This document shows, piece after piece, positions 50,443 through 59,096 of a stretch of DNA of 64,000 nucleotides. The notes under the pieces were generated by a model. It ran no database searches. It saw only the letters and a program-made list of their open reading frames with translations, and had not been told where the DNA came from. How positions within the stretch are numbered: position 1 is the stretch's first letter; the number at the start of each line of letters is the position of its first letter. A program made the position numbers and the translations under genes. The stretch spans positions 1 through 64,000 of the forward strand of contig NZ_FCOX02000007.1 of NCBI RefSeq assembly GCF_900044055.2, read 5' to 3'. Source of the stretch: Caballeronia calidae (GTDB lineage: Bacteria; Pseudomonadota; Gammaproteobacteria; Burkholderiales; Burkholderiaceae).

Positions 50443-51318
50443 TCAGACGCGGGCCGCGCGTGCGCGATACACGCCTTCGAGCGAGTAGATCGCGAGCGCG
50501 GTCCAGATCGCGCCATAGCCGATCAACTGATCGTGGCCGAAGAACTCCTGATAGATGACGACGCCGATCAGCAATTGCAGCGACGGCGTGATGTACTGGA
50601 TGAGCCCGAGCATCGACAGCGGAATGCGCCGCGCCCCCGCCGCGAAGAGCAGCAGCGGCACGGCGGTCACGGGCCCGGCGGCGGCGAGCAGCAGTTTTAC
50701 GCCGAGCGACGCGTGCTCGAAGCCGCTACCGCCGTGCGCGTTCAGGAAGAACAGATACAGCAGCGCGACGGGACACAGCAGCATGGTTTCGAGCGTGAGC
50801 CCTTCGAGCGCGCCGAGCGACGCGGTCTTGCGCAAGAGCCCGTAGCCGCCGAATGTCAGCGCGAGCGCGAGGCTGATCCACGGCGGCGCGCCGTTCACCC
50901 ACGTCAGCCACAGCACGCCGAGCGCGGCGATGATGACCGCGATCCATTGCACCGGCCGCAGTCGCTCGTGCAGGAACGCCATCCCGAACAGCACGTTGAC
51001 GAGCGGATTGATGAAGTAGCCGAGACTCGCCTCGACGATGCGTCCGTCGTTCACCGCCCAGATATAGATGCCCCAGTTCGCCGACAGCAGCACGGCGCTC
51101 GCCGCGAAGCGCGCGAGCAGGCGCCGGTCGCGCAGAACCGGCCCGAGCCACTTCCACTGACGGCGCACGGTCATCACGATGAGCAGGAAGAGCATCGACC
51201 ATGCCATGCGATGCGCGAGCATCTCGACCGCGCCGATCGAATGCAGGACCTTGAAGTAAATGGGAAAAAGGCCCCAGATGGCAAAGGCCGCGAATGCGTA
51301 GACGACGCCTGGATTCAT
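50443..51318 (-). CDS. rarD: RarD-type EamA transporter
   Basis: The product is 291 aa from ATG 51318 (MNPGVVYAFAAFAIWGLFPIYFK, the RarD family start). It has about ten membrane helices. Typical blocks are EMLAHRMAWSMLFL, NWGIYIWAVNDGRIVEASLGYFINPL (the RarD hallmark) and LSMLGLIQYITPSLQLLIGV. It belongs to the EamA superfamily and was named for chloramphenicol sensitivity. The actual substrate is unknown. Confidence 0.93.
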   Translation of the reverse strand: MNPGVVYAFAAFAIWGLFPIYFKVLHSIGAVEMLAHRMAWSMLFLLIVMTVRRQWKWLGPVLRDRRLLARFAASAVLLSANWGIYIWAVNDGRIVEASLGYFINPLVNVLFGMAFLHERLRPVQWIAVIIAALGVLWLTWVNGAPPWISLALALTFGGYGLLRKTASLGALEGLTLETMLLCPVALLYLFFLNAHGGSGFEHASLGVKLLLAAAGPVTAVPLLLFAAGARRIPLSMLGLIQYITPSLQLLIGVVIYQEFFGHDQLIGYGAIWTALAIYSLEGVYRARAARV

Positions 51319-51600
51319 TGTTCGATGCGTTGAGCGGAAATGGCCGCGCACGAACGATCGGCTCGTTCTCGGGCGTGCTTGCCGGCTGACCGGCAGCGTT
51401 CCGCAAGGATTGGAAGCCGGATTTTAGTCGACGCGCGCGGTTTGGCTCCAGCGGCGTGCACGCCCTTTTGCGAACTGTTTAACGAACCCTTGGACGAATT
51501 GGCGCTCGAACCCAGAGCGCGAAAGCCGCCCGAAGGGCCGTGATAGCATGGCCGGCCTCGCGATTGCTGAATAGCTCCCCGCCTGTTTTATCGTTCGCCA

Positions 51601-52656
51601 ATGGATAACCACACCGTTCACCAGAATTTCTTCCATATCCTGCTGGCCATCGTGACGCTCGCGCTCGCGTGGGTGCTGCTGCCCTTCTTCGGCGCGATCT
51701 TCTGGGGCGCGATTCTCGCGATCCTCTTTCAGCCGATGCAGCGCTATCTCGCCGCGCGCTTCGGCAAGCGCCGCAATCTCGCCGCGCTGACGACGCTGGC
51801 CGCCGCGATTCTCATCGTCATCATTCCGCTTGCGGTCGTCGCGGTGACGCTCGTGCAGGAAATCGCGCTCGTGTACGCGCGGATCAAGAGCGGCGAGCTG
51901 AATTTCGGGCTGTATTTCCAGCACGTGCTGCATGCGCTGCCGGTTTCGATACAACAATTGCTCGGGCGCTACGGTCTCGACGATATCGTCGGCGTGCAGC
52001 GCAAGCTGATGGAAGGCGCGGCGCAGATCAGCCAGTTTGCGGCGGCGCAGGCGCTGTCGATCGGGCAGAACACGTTCCAGTTCGTCGTGAGCTTCGGCGT
52101 GATGCTCTATCTCGTGTTTTTTCTGCTGCGCGATGGCGGCGAAATCGGCCGGCGCATCCGCCGCGCGATTCCGCTCGATCCGGAGCCGAAGCTTCATTTG
52201 ATCGCCAAGTTCACCACGGTGGTGCGCGCGACGGTCAAGGGCAATATCGCGGTCGCGGCGGTGCAGGGATTGCTCGGCGGGCTGATTTTCTGGATTCTGG
52301 GCATCGGCGGGTCGCTGCTGTGGGGCGTGCTGATGGGATTTCTGTCATTGCTGCCCGCCGTCGGTGCGGCGATCGTGTGGGTGCCCGCGGCACTCTACTT
52401 CTTCATGACAGGCGCAATTCTCAAGGGGCTGATCCTGGTCGTGTTCTGCGTTGTCGTGATCGGGCTCGTCGATAACGTGCTGCGGCCGATTCTCGTCGGC
52501 AAGGATACGAAGATGCCGGACTGGGTCGTGCTCATTTCGACGCTCGGCGGAATGGCGCTCTTCGGGATCAACGGGTTTGTGATCGGGCCGCTCGTGGCGG
52601 CGCTTTTCATGGCGAGCTGGGATTTGTTTTCGCAGGATCAGGCAGGGACGCAATAG
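51601..52656 (+). CDS. AI-2E family (TqsA/PerM-like) transporter
   Basis: The product is 351 aa with about eight membrane helices and the AI-2E layout. N-terminal TMs (WVLLPFFGAIFWGAILAILF) are followed by a periplasmic-side helical region (about 90-150). The C-terminal block has GLLGGLIFWILGIGGSLLWGVLMGFLSLLPAVGAAIVWVP and LVDNVLRPILVG. Family members include TqsA (autoinducer-2 export) and Na+/H+ antiporters, so the specific function is unresolved. A bidirectional terminator begins 11 bp after its stop. Confidence 0.9.
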   Translation: MDNHTVHQNFFHILLAIVTLALAWVLLPFFGAIFWGAILAILFQPMQRYLAARFGKRRNLAALTTLAAAILIVIIPLAVVAVTLVQEIALVYARIKSGELNFGLYFQHVLHALPVSIQQLLGRYGLDDIVGVQRKLMEGAAQISQFAAAQALSIGQNTFQFVVSFGVMLYLVFFLLRDGGEIGRRIRRAIPLDPEPKLHLIAKFTTVVRATVKGNIAVAAVQGLLGGLIFWILGIGGSLLWGVLMGFLSLLPAVGAAIVWVPAALYFFMTGAILKGLILVVFCVVVIGLVDNVLRPILVGKDTKMPDWVVLISTLGGMALFGINGFVIGPLVAALFMASWDLFSQDQAGTQ

Positions 52657-52666
52657 CGGCGAAGAA

Positions 52667-52695
52667 AAAACCGGCTCTGGATCAGAGCCGGTTTT
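52667..52695. terminator. Bidirectional intrinsic terminator
   Basis: AAAACCGGCTCTG (52667-52679) / CAGAGCCGGTTTT (52683-52695): a perfect 13-bp stem, loop GAT, with A tract on the left and T tract on the right. It serves the AI-2E gene (+) and the convergent spoVR gene (-). Confidence 0.93.
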
Positions 52696-52714
52696 GTTTC
52701 GAGGCATGCGTCGT

Positions 52715-54238
52715 TCACCGCGTATTCGGCGCCGTATACCGACACTCGAACCGCTTCCTCACGGTCCCGTTCTCGTCGACACTTTCCAGATAGACATCGA
52801 ACTGCCACAAGCGCGCCATGTGCTTGAGCACTTCGTCGCTGTCGTTCGACAAATGCCGGTTATCGGTCATGAAGTGGCGCAGCGTGAGACTCCGATCCCC
52901 GCGCGTATTCACCGAATACACCTGAATGTTCGGCTCGCGATGGTGAATATCGTATTGCCGTGACAAAGCCTGTCGTACATACCGATACCCGCTGTCGTCA
53001 TGAATCGCGGAGACTTCGAGCGCGTCGCGCATGTCGTCGTCGAGAATCGAGAAGAGACGCATCTCGCGAATCAGGTGCGGCGACAGATACTGCGCGATAA
53101 AACTCTCGTCCTTGAAATTACGCATCGCGTAGTGCAGCGATTCCAGCCAGTCGCTGCCCGCGAGCTCCGGGAACCACTCGCGGTCTTCGTCCGTGGGGTT
53201 TTCGCAGATGCGGCGAATATCGCTCATCATCGAAAAGCCGAGCGCATACGGATTGATGCCGCTGTAATACGGCTTCGTCACCGGCGGCTGATACACGACA
53301 TTCGAATGCGAATGCAGAAACTCCATCATGAAGCCGTCTTCCAGGCGGCCTTCGTTGTAGAGCGTGTTCAAGAGCGTGTAGTGCCAGAATGTCGCCCAGC
53401 CCTCGTTCATGACCTGCGTCTGCCGCTGCGGATAGAAATACTGGCCGATCTTGCGCACGATGCGGATGACTTCCCGCTCCCACGGCTCCAGCAACGGCGC
53501 GTTCTTCTCCGCGAAATACAGCAGATTTTCCTGCGGCTCAGGCGGATACCGGCTTTCGATTTCCTCCTGCGAAGGCTCCTTTCCTTTCGGCAGCGTGCGC
53601 CACAGTTCATTCACCTGCGACTGCAGATACGCTTCGCGTTCGCGCCGCATCGCCGCTTCCTTCGCGAGCGACAGCTTCTGCGGACGCTTGTATCGGTCGA
53701 CGCCATAATTCATCAGCGCATGGCACGAGTCGAGCAGTTCCTCGACGCGGTCGAGCCCGAAACGCTCCTCGCATTCCGCGATGTAATTCTTCGCGTAGAC
53801 GAGGTAATCGATGATGGCGTGCGCATCCGTCCAGAGCTTGAACAGATAATTGCCCTTGAAGAACGAGTTGTGCCCGTAAGCGGCGTGCGCGATCACGAGC
53901 GCCTGCATCGTCATGGTGTTCTCTTCCATGAGATACGCGATGCAGGGATTCGAATTGATGACGATTTCGTACGCCAGGCCCATCTGCCCGCGCCGATAGC
54001 CTTTCTCCGTCGCGAGAAAGTGCTTGCCGAACGACCAGTGCCGATAGTTCACCGGCATGCCGACGGATGCATACGCATCCATCATCTGCTCGGAGCTGAT
54101 GATTTCGAGCTGAATGGGATAAGTGTCGAGACCGTAGCGGTTCGCGACGCGCGAGATTTCGGCGTCGTACTCCTCGATCAGCTCGACGCTCCAGTCCGAT
54201 GGGCACGGCAGCGGCCGCCGTTTCTCAGAAACATTCAT
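52715..54238 (-). CDS. spoVR: SpoVR family protein (YcgB)
   Basis: The product is 507 aa from ATG 54238 (MNVSEKRRPLPCPSDWSVEL; SD AAGGAAGG). The frame is open well upstream but that part lacks family similarity. SpoVR blocks are ISSEQMMDAYASVGMPVNYRHWSFGK, NPCIAYLMEENTMTMQALVIAHAAYGHNSFFKGN, VMNEGWATFWHY and HSNVVYQPPVTKPYYSGINPYALG. The His/Glu-rich motifs suggest a metal site. In proteobacteria it accompanies PrkA and YeaH in starvation or stress response. It is the last gene of the three-gene unit, 137 bp after yeaH. Confidence 0.96.
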   Translation of the reverse strand: MNVSEKRRPLPCPSDWSVELIEEYDAEISRVANRYGLDTYPIQLEIISSEQMMDAYASVGMPVNYRHWSFGKHFLATEKGYRRGQMGLAYEIVINSNPCIAYLMEENTMTMQALVIAHAAYGHNSFFKGNYLFKLWTDAHAIIDYLVYAKNYIAECEERFGLDRVEELLDSCHALMNYGVDRYKRPQKLSLAKEAAMRREREAYLQSQVNELWRTLPKGKEPSQEEIESRYPPEPQENLLYFAEKNAPLLEPWEREVIRIVRKIGQYFYPQRQTQVMNEGWATFWHYTLLNTLYNEGRLEDGFMMEFLHSHSNVVYQPPVTKPYYSGINPYALGFSMMSDIRRICENPTDEDREWFPELAGSDWLESLHYAMRNFKDESFIAQYLSPHLIREMRLFSILDDDMRDALEVSAIHDDSGYRYVRQALSRQYDIHHREPNIQVYSVNTRGDRSLTLRHFMTDNRHLSNDSDEVLKHMARLWQFDVYLESVDENGTVRKRFECRYTAPNTR

Positions 54239-54375
54239 TCTGCCTTCCTTGTGCGCCTCGTCTGTCTTCGCGGACGCATTGCGTTGCCCTGCATCAGGCC
54301 CAGGCCGCGCGGCGGCACGATCGTCCGTGCCATCCAGCTGATACCCGCGCGTCTCATTGTGCAAATGCCGCGTCG

Positions 54376-55641
54376 TCATGCGGCCGCCTGCTGTTTTTCG
54401 AACAGTTCGCGGAACACCGGATAGATGTCCGCGGCCGAATCGACTTTCTTCATAGCCAGCTCGGGCGCGCCCATGGCAAGCTGAGCATACTCCAGCCAGA
54501 GATTTTGCTCCTCCGGCGCAACTTGAATATAGGCAAAATACCGGACCTTCGGCAGGATGTCTTCCGCCAGCAGCTTGCGGCACTTGGGGGAATCGTCCGT
54601 CCAGTTGTCGCCGTCCGATGCCTGCGCGCCGTAAATGTTCCATTCAGTCGGCGAATAACGCTCGTCCATGATCTTCTTCATGAGCTCGAGCGCGCTCGAC
54701 ACCACCGTGCCGCCGCTTTCCGTCGAATGGAAGAACGTGTCCTCGTCCACTTCTTCGGCGCGCGTATGGTGCCGGATGAACACGACCTCGATCTTCTCGT
54801 AGTTCCGCTGCAGGAACAGATACAGCAGGATGAAGAAGCGCTTGGACAGATCCTTGCGCTGCTCGTCCATCGAGCCGGAGACGTCCATCAGGCAGAACAT
54901 CACCGCCTTGCTCGACGGCGTAGGCTGCTTCACGCGATTGATATAGCGCAGATCGAACGGATCGATGAACGGAATGCGCGTGATCCGGCCCTGCATGATG
55001 ACGATATCCGCTTCGAGCCGCGCGATTTCCTCGGCGTCGCCATTCTCTTCCTTCAGCTGCTCGAGCTGGCGTTCCATCTCGCGCAACTGCGACGCGAGCG
55101 GCCAGCCGAGCGCGATGCGCCGCCCGAGCGCGCTGCGCAGCGATCTCACCACATCGATGTTGTTCGGCGTGCCTTCCGCCGCCCAACCCGCACGCACGTT
55201 CTTCCATGTCGGCACGGCCAGCAGTTGCGTCTTCACGAGGCGCGGCAGTTCGAGGTCGTCGAAGAAGTACTGCATGAACTCGTCGCGCGAGAGTTCGAAG
55301 ACGAAATCGTCCTGCCCTTCGCCTTCGTTGCTCGCGCTCTTGCCGCCGCCGCCCGCGCCGCCCGGCGGACGCGGAATCTTGTCGCCGCGAATGTAATCGG
55401 CGTTGCCCGGATGGACATACTCGCGCTTGCCGCCCGGTCCATGACGGAACGAGGGCTCGGAGATGTCCTTCTTGGGAATGGTGATGCTCTGGGTGCTTTG
55501 AATGTCTTTGATGCTGCGATCGCGCACCGCGTCGGAAACCGCGCGGCGAATATAACTCTTGACGCGTCGCAGAAAGCGCTCGCGGTTGGCGATGCTCTTG
55601 TTCTTGCCGGCTAACCTGCGGTCGATGATTTGGTGCAGCAC
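54376..55641 (-). CDS. yeaH: YeaH/YhbH family protein (DUF444, von Willebrand A-like)
   Basis: The product is 421 aa from GTG 55641 (GGGAGAC about 8 bp upstream). The basic N-terminus (IDRRLAGKNKSIANRERFLRR) is typical of DUF444. A Gly-rich linker (about 93-103) precedes the core. A VWA-like domain carries the MIDAS motif DVSGSM at 253-258, followed by FFILLYLFLQRNYEKIEVVFIRHHT and ESGGTVVSSALELM. It is thought to be a substrate or partner of the PrkA kinase. It lies between prkA (239 bp) and spoVR (137 bp). Confidence 0.95.
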   Translation of the reverse strand: MLHQIIDRRLAGKNKSIANRERFLRRVKSYIRRAVSDAVRDRSIKDIQSTQSITIPKKDISEPSFRHGPGGKREYVHPGNADYIRGDKIPRPPGGAGGGGKSASNEGEGQDDFVFELSRDEFMQYFFDDLELPRLVKTQLLAVPTWKNVRAGWAAEGTPNNIDVVRSLRSALGRRIALGWPLASQLREMERQLEQLKEENGDAEEIARLEADIVIMQGRITRIPFIDPFDLRYINRVKQPTPSSKAVMFCLMDVSGSMDEQRKDLSKRFFILLYLFLQRNYEKIEVVFIRHHTRAEEVDEDTFFHSTESGGTVVSSALELMKKIMDERYSPTEWNIYGAQASDGDNWTDDSPKCRKLLAEDILPKVRYFAYIQVAPEEQNLWLEYAQLAMGAPELAMKKVDSAADIYPVFRELFEKQQAAA

Positions 55642-55797
55642 ATCCAGTCTCCCGCGTTATTGGCGAGATGGCGAGGCGCTGCGCGAGCCTTGAATCGTTC
55701 GCAGCGTCTCTGTCTCGCAAACTGTCCACTGTGCCGGCCGGATGCAATCCGCGCGCCCGCACGGCTCAGGGACATCATAACTCCCGCGCTGCGCGGG

Positions 55798-55828
55798 ACC
55801 GGAACCGGCGTTGAAGCGCCGTTCCGGT
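55798..55828. other. Hairpin in the prkA-yeaH gap
   Basis: ACCGGAACCGGCG (55798-55810) pairs with CGCCGTTCCGGT (55817-55828), one C bulged and a 6-nt loop, 52 bp after the prkA stop. No T run follows on the minus strand. It could tune prkA versus yeaH expression as an RNA-end or partial terminator. Confidence 0.45.
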
Positions 55829-55880
55829 CTATGGGTTTCGCGCCTGCAATGAAACCGGGCGCTGGCCCTGATACTTTACT

Positions 55881-57803
55881 TCATGACGACTTGCGCACAC
55901 GCAGATACCAGTCGCACAGCAGCCGCACCTGCTTCGGCGTGTAGCCCTTCGCGACCATGCGATTGACGAAGTCCTCGTGCTTGCGTTGCTCTTCGGCCGA
56001 TCCTTTCGCGTTGAACGAAATCACCGGCAGAAGTTCTTCGGTGTTGGAGAACATCTTCTTCTCGATCACCACCCGCAGCTTCTCATAGCTGATCCACGCG
56101 GGGTTCTTGCCGCCGTTCGCCGCACGCGCGCGCAACACGAAGTTCACGATCTCGTTGCGGAAGTCCTTCGGGTTGCTGATGCCCGCGGGCTTCTCGATCT
56201 TCTCCAGCTCGGCGTTCAATGCCGCGCGGTCGAAGCTCTCGCCGGTGTCGTGATCGCGGAACTCCTGATCCTGAATCCAGAAATCCGCATAGGTCACATA
56301 GCGGTCGAAGATGTTCTGTCCATACTCCGAATACGACTCCAGATAAGCGGTCTGAATCTCCTTGCCGATGAACTCGGCGTAGCGCGAAGCCAGTACGTCC
56401 TTGATGAACGACAGATACTTCTGCTCCGTTTCCGGCGGGAACTGCTCGCGCTCGATCTGCTGTTCGAGCACGTACATCAGATGCACCGGGTTGGCGGCGA
56501 CTTCGGTGGAATCGAAGTTGAAGACGCGCGACAGGATCTTGAACGCGAAGCGCGTGGAGACGCCCGTCATGCCTTCGTCGACACCCGCGTAATCGCGATA
56601 CTCCTGATACGACTTCGCCTTCGGGTCCGTGTCCTTCAGGTTCTCGCCGTCATAGACCTGCATCTTCGAGAAGAGGCTCGAGTTCTCCGGCTCGTGCAGG
56701 CGCGTGAGCACGGCCATCTGCGCCATCATCTTGAGCGTGCCCGGCGCGCACACCGCCTCGGCGAGGGACGAGTTGCGCAGGAGCTTCTCGTAGATCTTGA
56801 TCTCTTCGCCATAGCGCAGGCAGTACGGCACCTTCACGACGAAGATACGGTCGAGCAGCGCTTCGTTGTTCTTGTTGTTGCGGAATGCCTTCCACTCCGA
56901 CTCGTTCGAGTGCGCGAGGATGATGCCGTCGAAAGGAATCGCGCCGAAGCCTTCCGTGCCCTTGAAGTTGCCTTCCTGGGTCGCGGTGAGCAGCGGGTGC
57001 AGCACCTTGATCGGCGCCTTGAACATTTCGACGAATTCCAGCAAGCCCTGATTGGCGAGGCACAGGCCGCCGGAATAGCTGTACGCGTCAGCGTCGTCCT
57101 GCGAATAGGTTTCGAGCTTGCGGATATCCACCTTGCCGACGAGCGACGAGATGTCCTGATTGTTCTCGTCACCCGGCTCGGTTTTCGCGATGCCGATCTG
57201 ACGCAGGATGGACGGATAGCGGCGCACCACGCGGAACTTGCGGATGTCGCCGTTGTACTCGTGCAGGCGCTTCACGGCCCACGGCGAGAGGATGTTCTTC
57301 AGATAGCGGCGCGGGATGCCGTATTGCTCTTCGAGCACCGGGCCGTCTTCGTCGTAGTCGAAGAGGCCGAGCGGCGATTCGTTGACGGGCGAACCCTTCA
57401 GCGAATAGAACGGAACGCGCTCCATGAGCTGCTTCAGTCGTTCGGCGATTGACGACTTGCCGCCGCCCACCGGACCCAGCAGATACAGGATCTGCTTCTT
57501 CTCTTCCAGACCCTGCGCCGCGTGCCGGAAGTAGGACACGACGTTCTCGATCACTTCCTCCATTCCGTAGAACTCGCGGAATGCCGGATACACCTTGATG
57601 ACCTTGTTTGCAAACACACGCGAAAGCCGCGGGTCGAGGCGCGTATCGACATGCTCCGGCTCCCCGATGGCCGTCAACATGCGTTCGCCCGCTGTTGCAT
57701 ATGTGGCAGGATCTTCTTTGCAGAGCGCGAGATACTCTTCGAGCGAGAACTCCTCCTCGCGGGTTTTTTCGAAGCGGGTCGCGAAACTGCTGTAGATATC
57801 CAT
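55881..57803 (-). CDS. prkA: PrkA-family serine protein kinase (YeaG)
   Basis: The product is 640 aa from ATG 57803 (SD GAGGAGG 5 bp upstream). An AAA-like PrkA N-terminal domain contains the Walker A motif LLGPVGGGKSS (108-118) and IILAHSNESEWKAF. The C-terminal PrkA kinase domain follows (about 380-640, with AGVDEGMTGVSTRFAFKILSR). The E. coli homologue YeaG acts with YeaH under sustained nitrogen starvation. It is the first gene of the prkA-yeaH-spoVR unit. Two tandem 11-bp repeats lie about 110 bp upstream. Confidence 0.96.
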   Translation of the reverse strand: MDIYSSFATRFEKTREEEFSLEEYLALCKEDPATYATAGERMLTAIGEPEHVDTRLDPRLSRVFANKVIKVYPAFREFYGMEEVIENVVSYFRHAAQGLEEKKQILYLLGPVGGGKSSIAERLKQLMERVPFYSLKGSPVNESPLGLFDYDEDGPVLEEQYGIPRRYLKNILSPWAVKRLHEYNGDIRKFRVVRRYPSILRQIGIAKTEPGDENNQDISSLVGKVDIRKLETYSQDDADAYSYSGGLCLANQGLLEFVEMFKAPIKVLHPLLTATQEGNFKGTEGFGAIPFDGIILAHSNESEWKAFRNNKNNEALLDRIFVVKVPYCLRYGEEIKIYEKLLRNSSLAEAVCAPGTLKMMAQMAVLTRLHEPENSSLFSKMQVYDGENLKDTDPKAKSYQEYRDYAGVDEGMTGVSTRFAFKILSRVFNFDSTEVAANPVHLMYVLEQQIEREQFPPETEQKYLSFIKDVLASRYAEFIGKEIQTAYLESYSEYGQNIFDRYVTYADFWIQDQEFRDHDTGESFDRAALNAELEKIEKPAGISNPKDFRNEIVNFVLRARAANGGKNPAWISYEKLRVVIEKKMFSNTEELLPVISFNAKGSAEEQRKHEDFVNRMVAKGYTPKQVRLLCDWYLRVRKSS

Positions 57804-58217
57804 GCTACCTCCTCGCCGAAGTCAGAAAGCTATGCCGTGCGCAAAGCGCGTAATCGAAACGACATCGCTTGAAATCATCCTAAACCCTTTCGAATTTTTT
57901 TTCACGCACTTGCGTTGTTCATTTGTTGTTCATTTGCTTCGAAGTATGACTCGCTTGGTGAGCTATTTTCGTTCACCTACAATCCTCATCCCAATGTACG
58001 TATCGTGTTGCCCGGACACCGGTCCTGCCTGTTCGCTTCCCCGCGCTCGCCGCTACTTGCACGCTGCTTTTGTCCGCCAATGCGGCCTATGCCTCACGCT
58101 CGCTGCCCATGTCCATGCATCGCTCGGGCATCGCTATGCATGCGTCTCGTGCGATGCAATTCGTCGCAGTGTGCGCGACACCATCAATAATCATTCCCGC
58201 TGCATGGTGTTTCCGCT
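57804..58217. other. prkA upstream region
   Basis: No gene is supported in these 414 bp. The 150 bp next to prkA are AT-rich and must hold its promoter. I see no clear sigma-70 or sigma-54 match. The tandem repeat at 57914-57935 is listed separately. Confidence 0.4.
57914..57935. repeat. Tandem 11-bp direct repeat upstream of prkA
   Basis: GTTGTTCATTT occurs twice head-to-tail (57914-57924 and 57925-57935), about one helical turn each, in the AT-rich region upstream of prkA. This is the layout of a regulator site bound on one face of DNA. Confidence 0.5.
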
Positions 58218-58979
58218 TCATGCAAGCACCAGCTCCAGTTCCCCGATGCGATCGATCGCGCCATGCAGCATCGCCGGTCCGTCGACGCGATACGCGCCCG
58301 TATAGGAGCCTGTCGTGATCGTCCAGAACGGCTCGACGGTCAGGCCCATGCGGGAACAGTGGTTGACGAGCCACGGCAGCAACTCGCGCGGATCGCCCGC
58401 GGGATTGCCGAGCGCGGCCGGCGCAATCGACTCGCCGTCGAGCGTGAATTCCAGTCGCGGAGTGAGAAAGTCGAAACCGGGCGCGACGACGTCGTAAGGC
58501 TCCATGCCCGAGACGACGAGCGCGCCGTTGTTCTGCGAATCCGCCAGTTGGGCGAGCGGGTCGAGATTGGGCCATTGCGCGAAACGGCTGTCGACGACTT
58601 CGAGCGCGACCGCGATGCCGCCGATCGCATCGAATACTTCCTCGCGCGTGTAAGGGTCGTGTCGCGCGGGCAGCGCATAGGCGAAGCGGAACGCGATCTC
58701 GAGTTCCACGAGCACCCGGAAAAACGATTGAAAAGGCAGACGCGCGGGCGAGACGTGGACGAGCGCCGTGTCGATGGGCGCGCCCGCGGCGAGCGCATCC
58801 GGCGCGCGCGCACCGATTTTCCAGGCGCCGATGCGTGCATCGGACTCTTTCAGCATCTCATGCTGAATGGCATAGGCGGTGGGCGCGTCGGCCGGAATAT
58901 CCGCGGGCTCCAGCGTTTCGATCAGCTGATGCCGGCGGCGGGCGTCCGCGAGTTTCGCGGCGAGTGTCGATCCGGTCAT
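58218..58979 (-). CDS. 2-keto-4-pentenoate hydratase / fumarylacetoacetase-family protein (MhpD-like)
   Basis: The product is 253 aa from ATG 58979 (AGGA 6 bp upstream). It resembles hydratases and decarboxylases of meta-cleavage pathways: ADAPTAYAIQHEMLKESDARIGAWKIGA at the N-terminus, a VELEIAFRFAYALP segment with the metal-binding Glu pair and a C-terminal FWTITTGSYTGAYRVDGPAML. Typical chemistry is addition of water to 2-hydroxypenta-2,4-dienoate. No other meta-cleavage genes are adjacent, so the substrate is unknown. Confidence 0.85.
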   Translation of the reverse strand: MTGSTLAAKLADARRRHQLIETLEPADIPADAPTAYAIQHEMLKESDARIGAWKIGARAPDALAAGAPIDTALVHVSPARLPFQSFFRVLVELEIAFRFAYALPARHDPYTREEVFDAIGGIAVALEVVDSRFAQWPNLDPLAQLADSQNNGALVVSGMEPYDVVAPGFDFLTPRLEFTLDGESIAPAALGNPAGDPRELLPWLVNHCSRMGLTVEPFWTITTGSYTGAYRVDGPAMLHGAIDRIGELELVLA

Positions 58980-59096
58980 GGCGATATCCTCGTGTGAACA
59001 GTCACGCATATTCCCACCAGTGTACGGGTTACCGGATCGACGTTGGTCGCGCGCGTGTGGAATCGCGCGCATTCCCGCCGCGCGCAGGTCACACGC

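Noticed and set aside
51319..51600. Possible small gene between RarD and the AI-2E gene
   Set aside because: The available frame (51340-51543) has no SD and its peptide is poor in hydrophobic core residues; no structure was found.
54239..54643. N-terminal extension of SpoVR
   Set aside because: The upstream codons overlap yeaH, lack SpoVR similarity, and ATG 54238 has a good SD and the family start.
54199..55614. Plus-strand frame (about 471 codons) opposite yeaH
   Set aside because: Antisense shadow of a recognised DUF444 gene.
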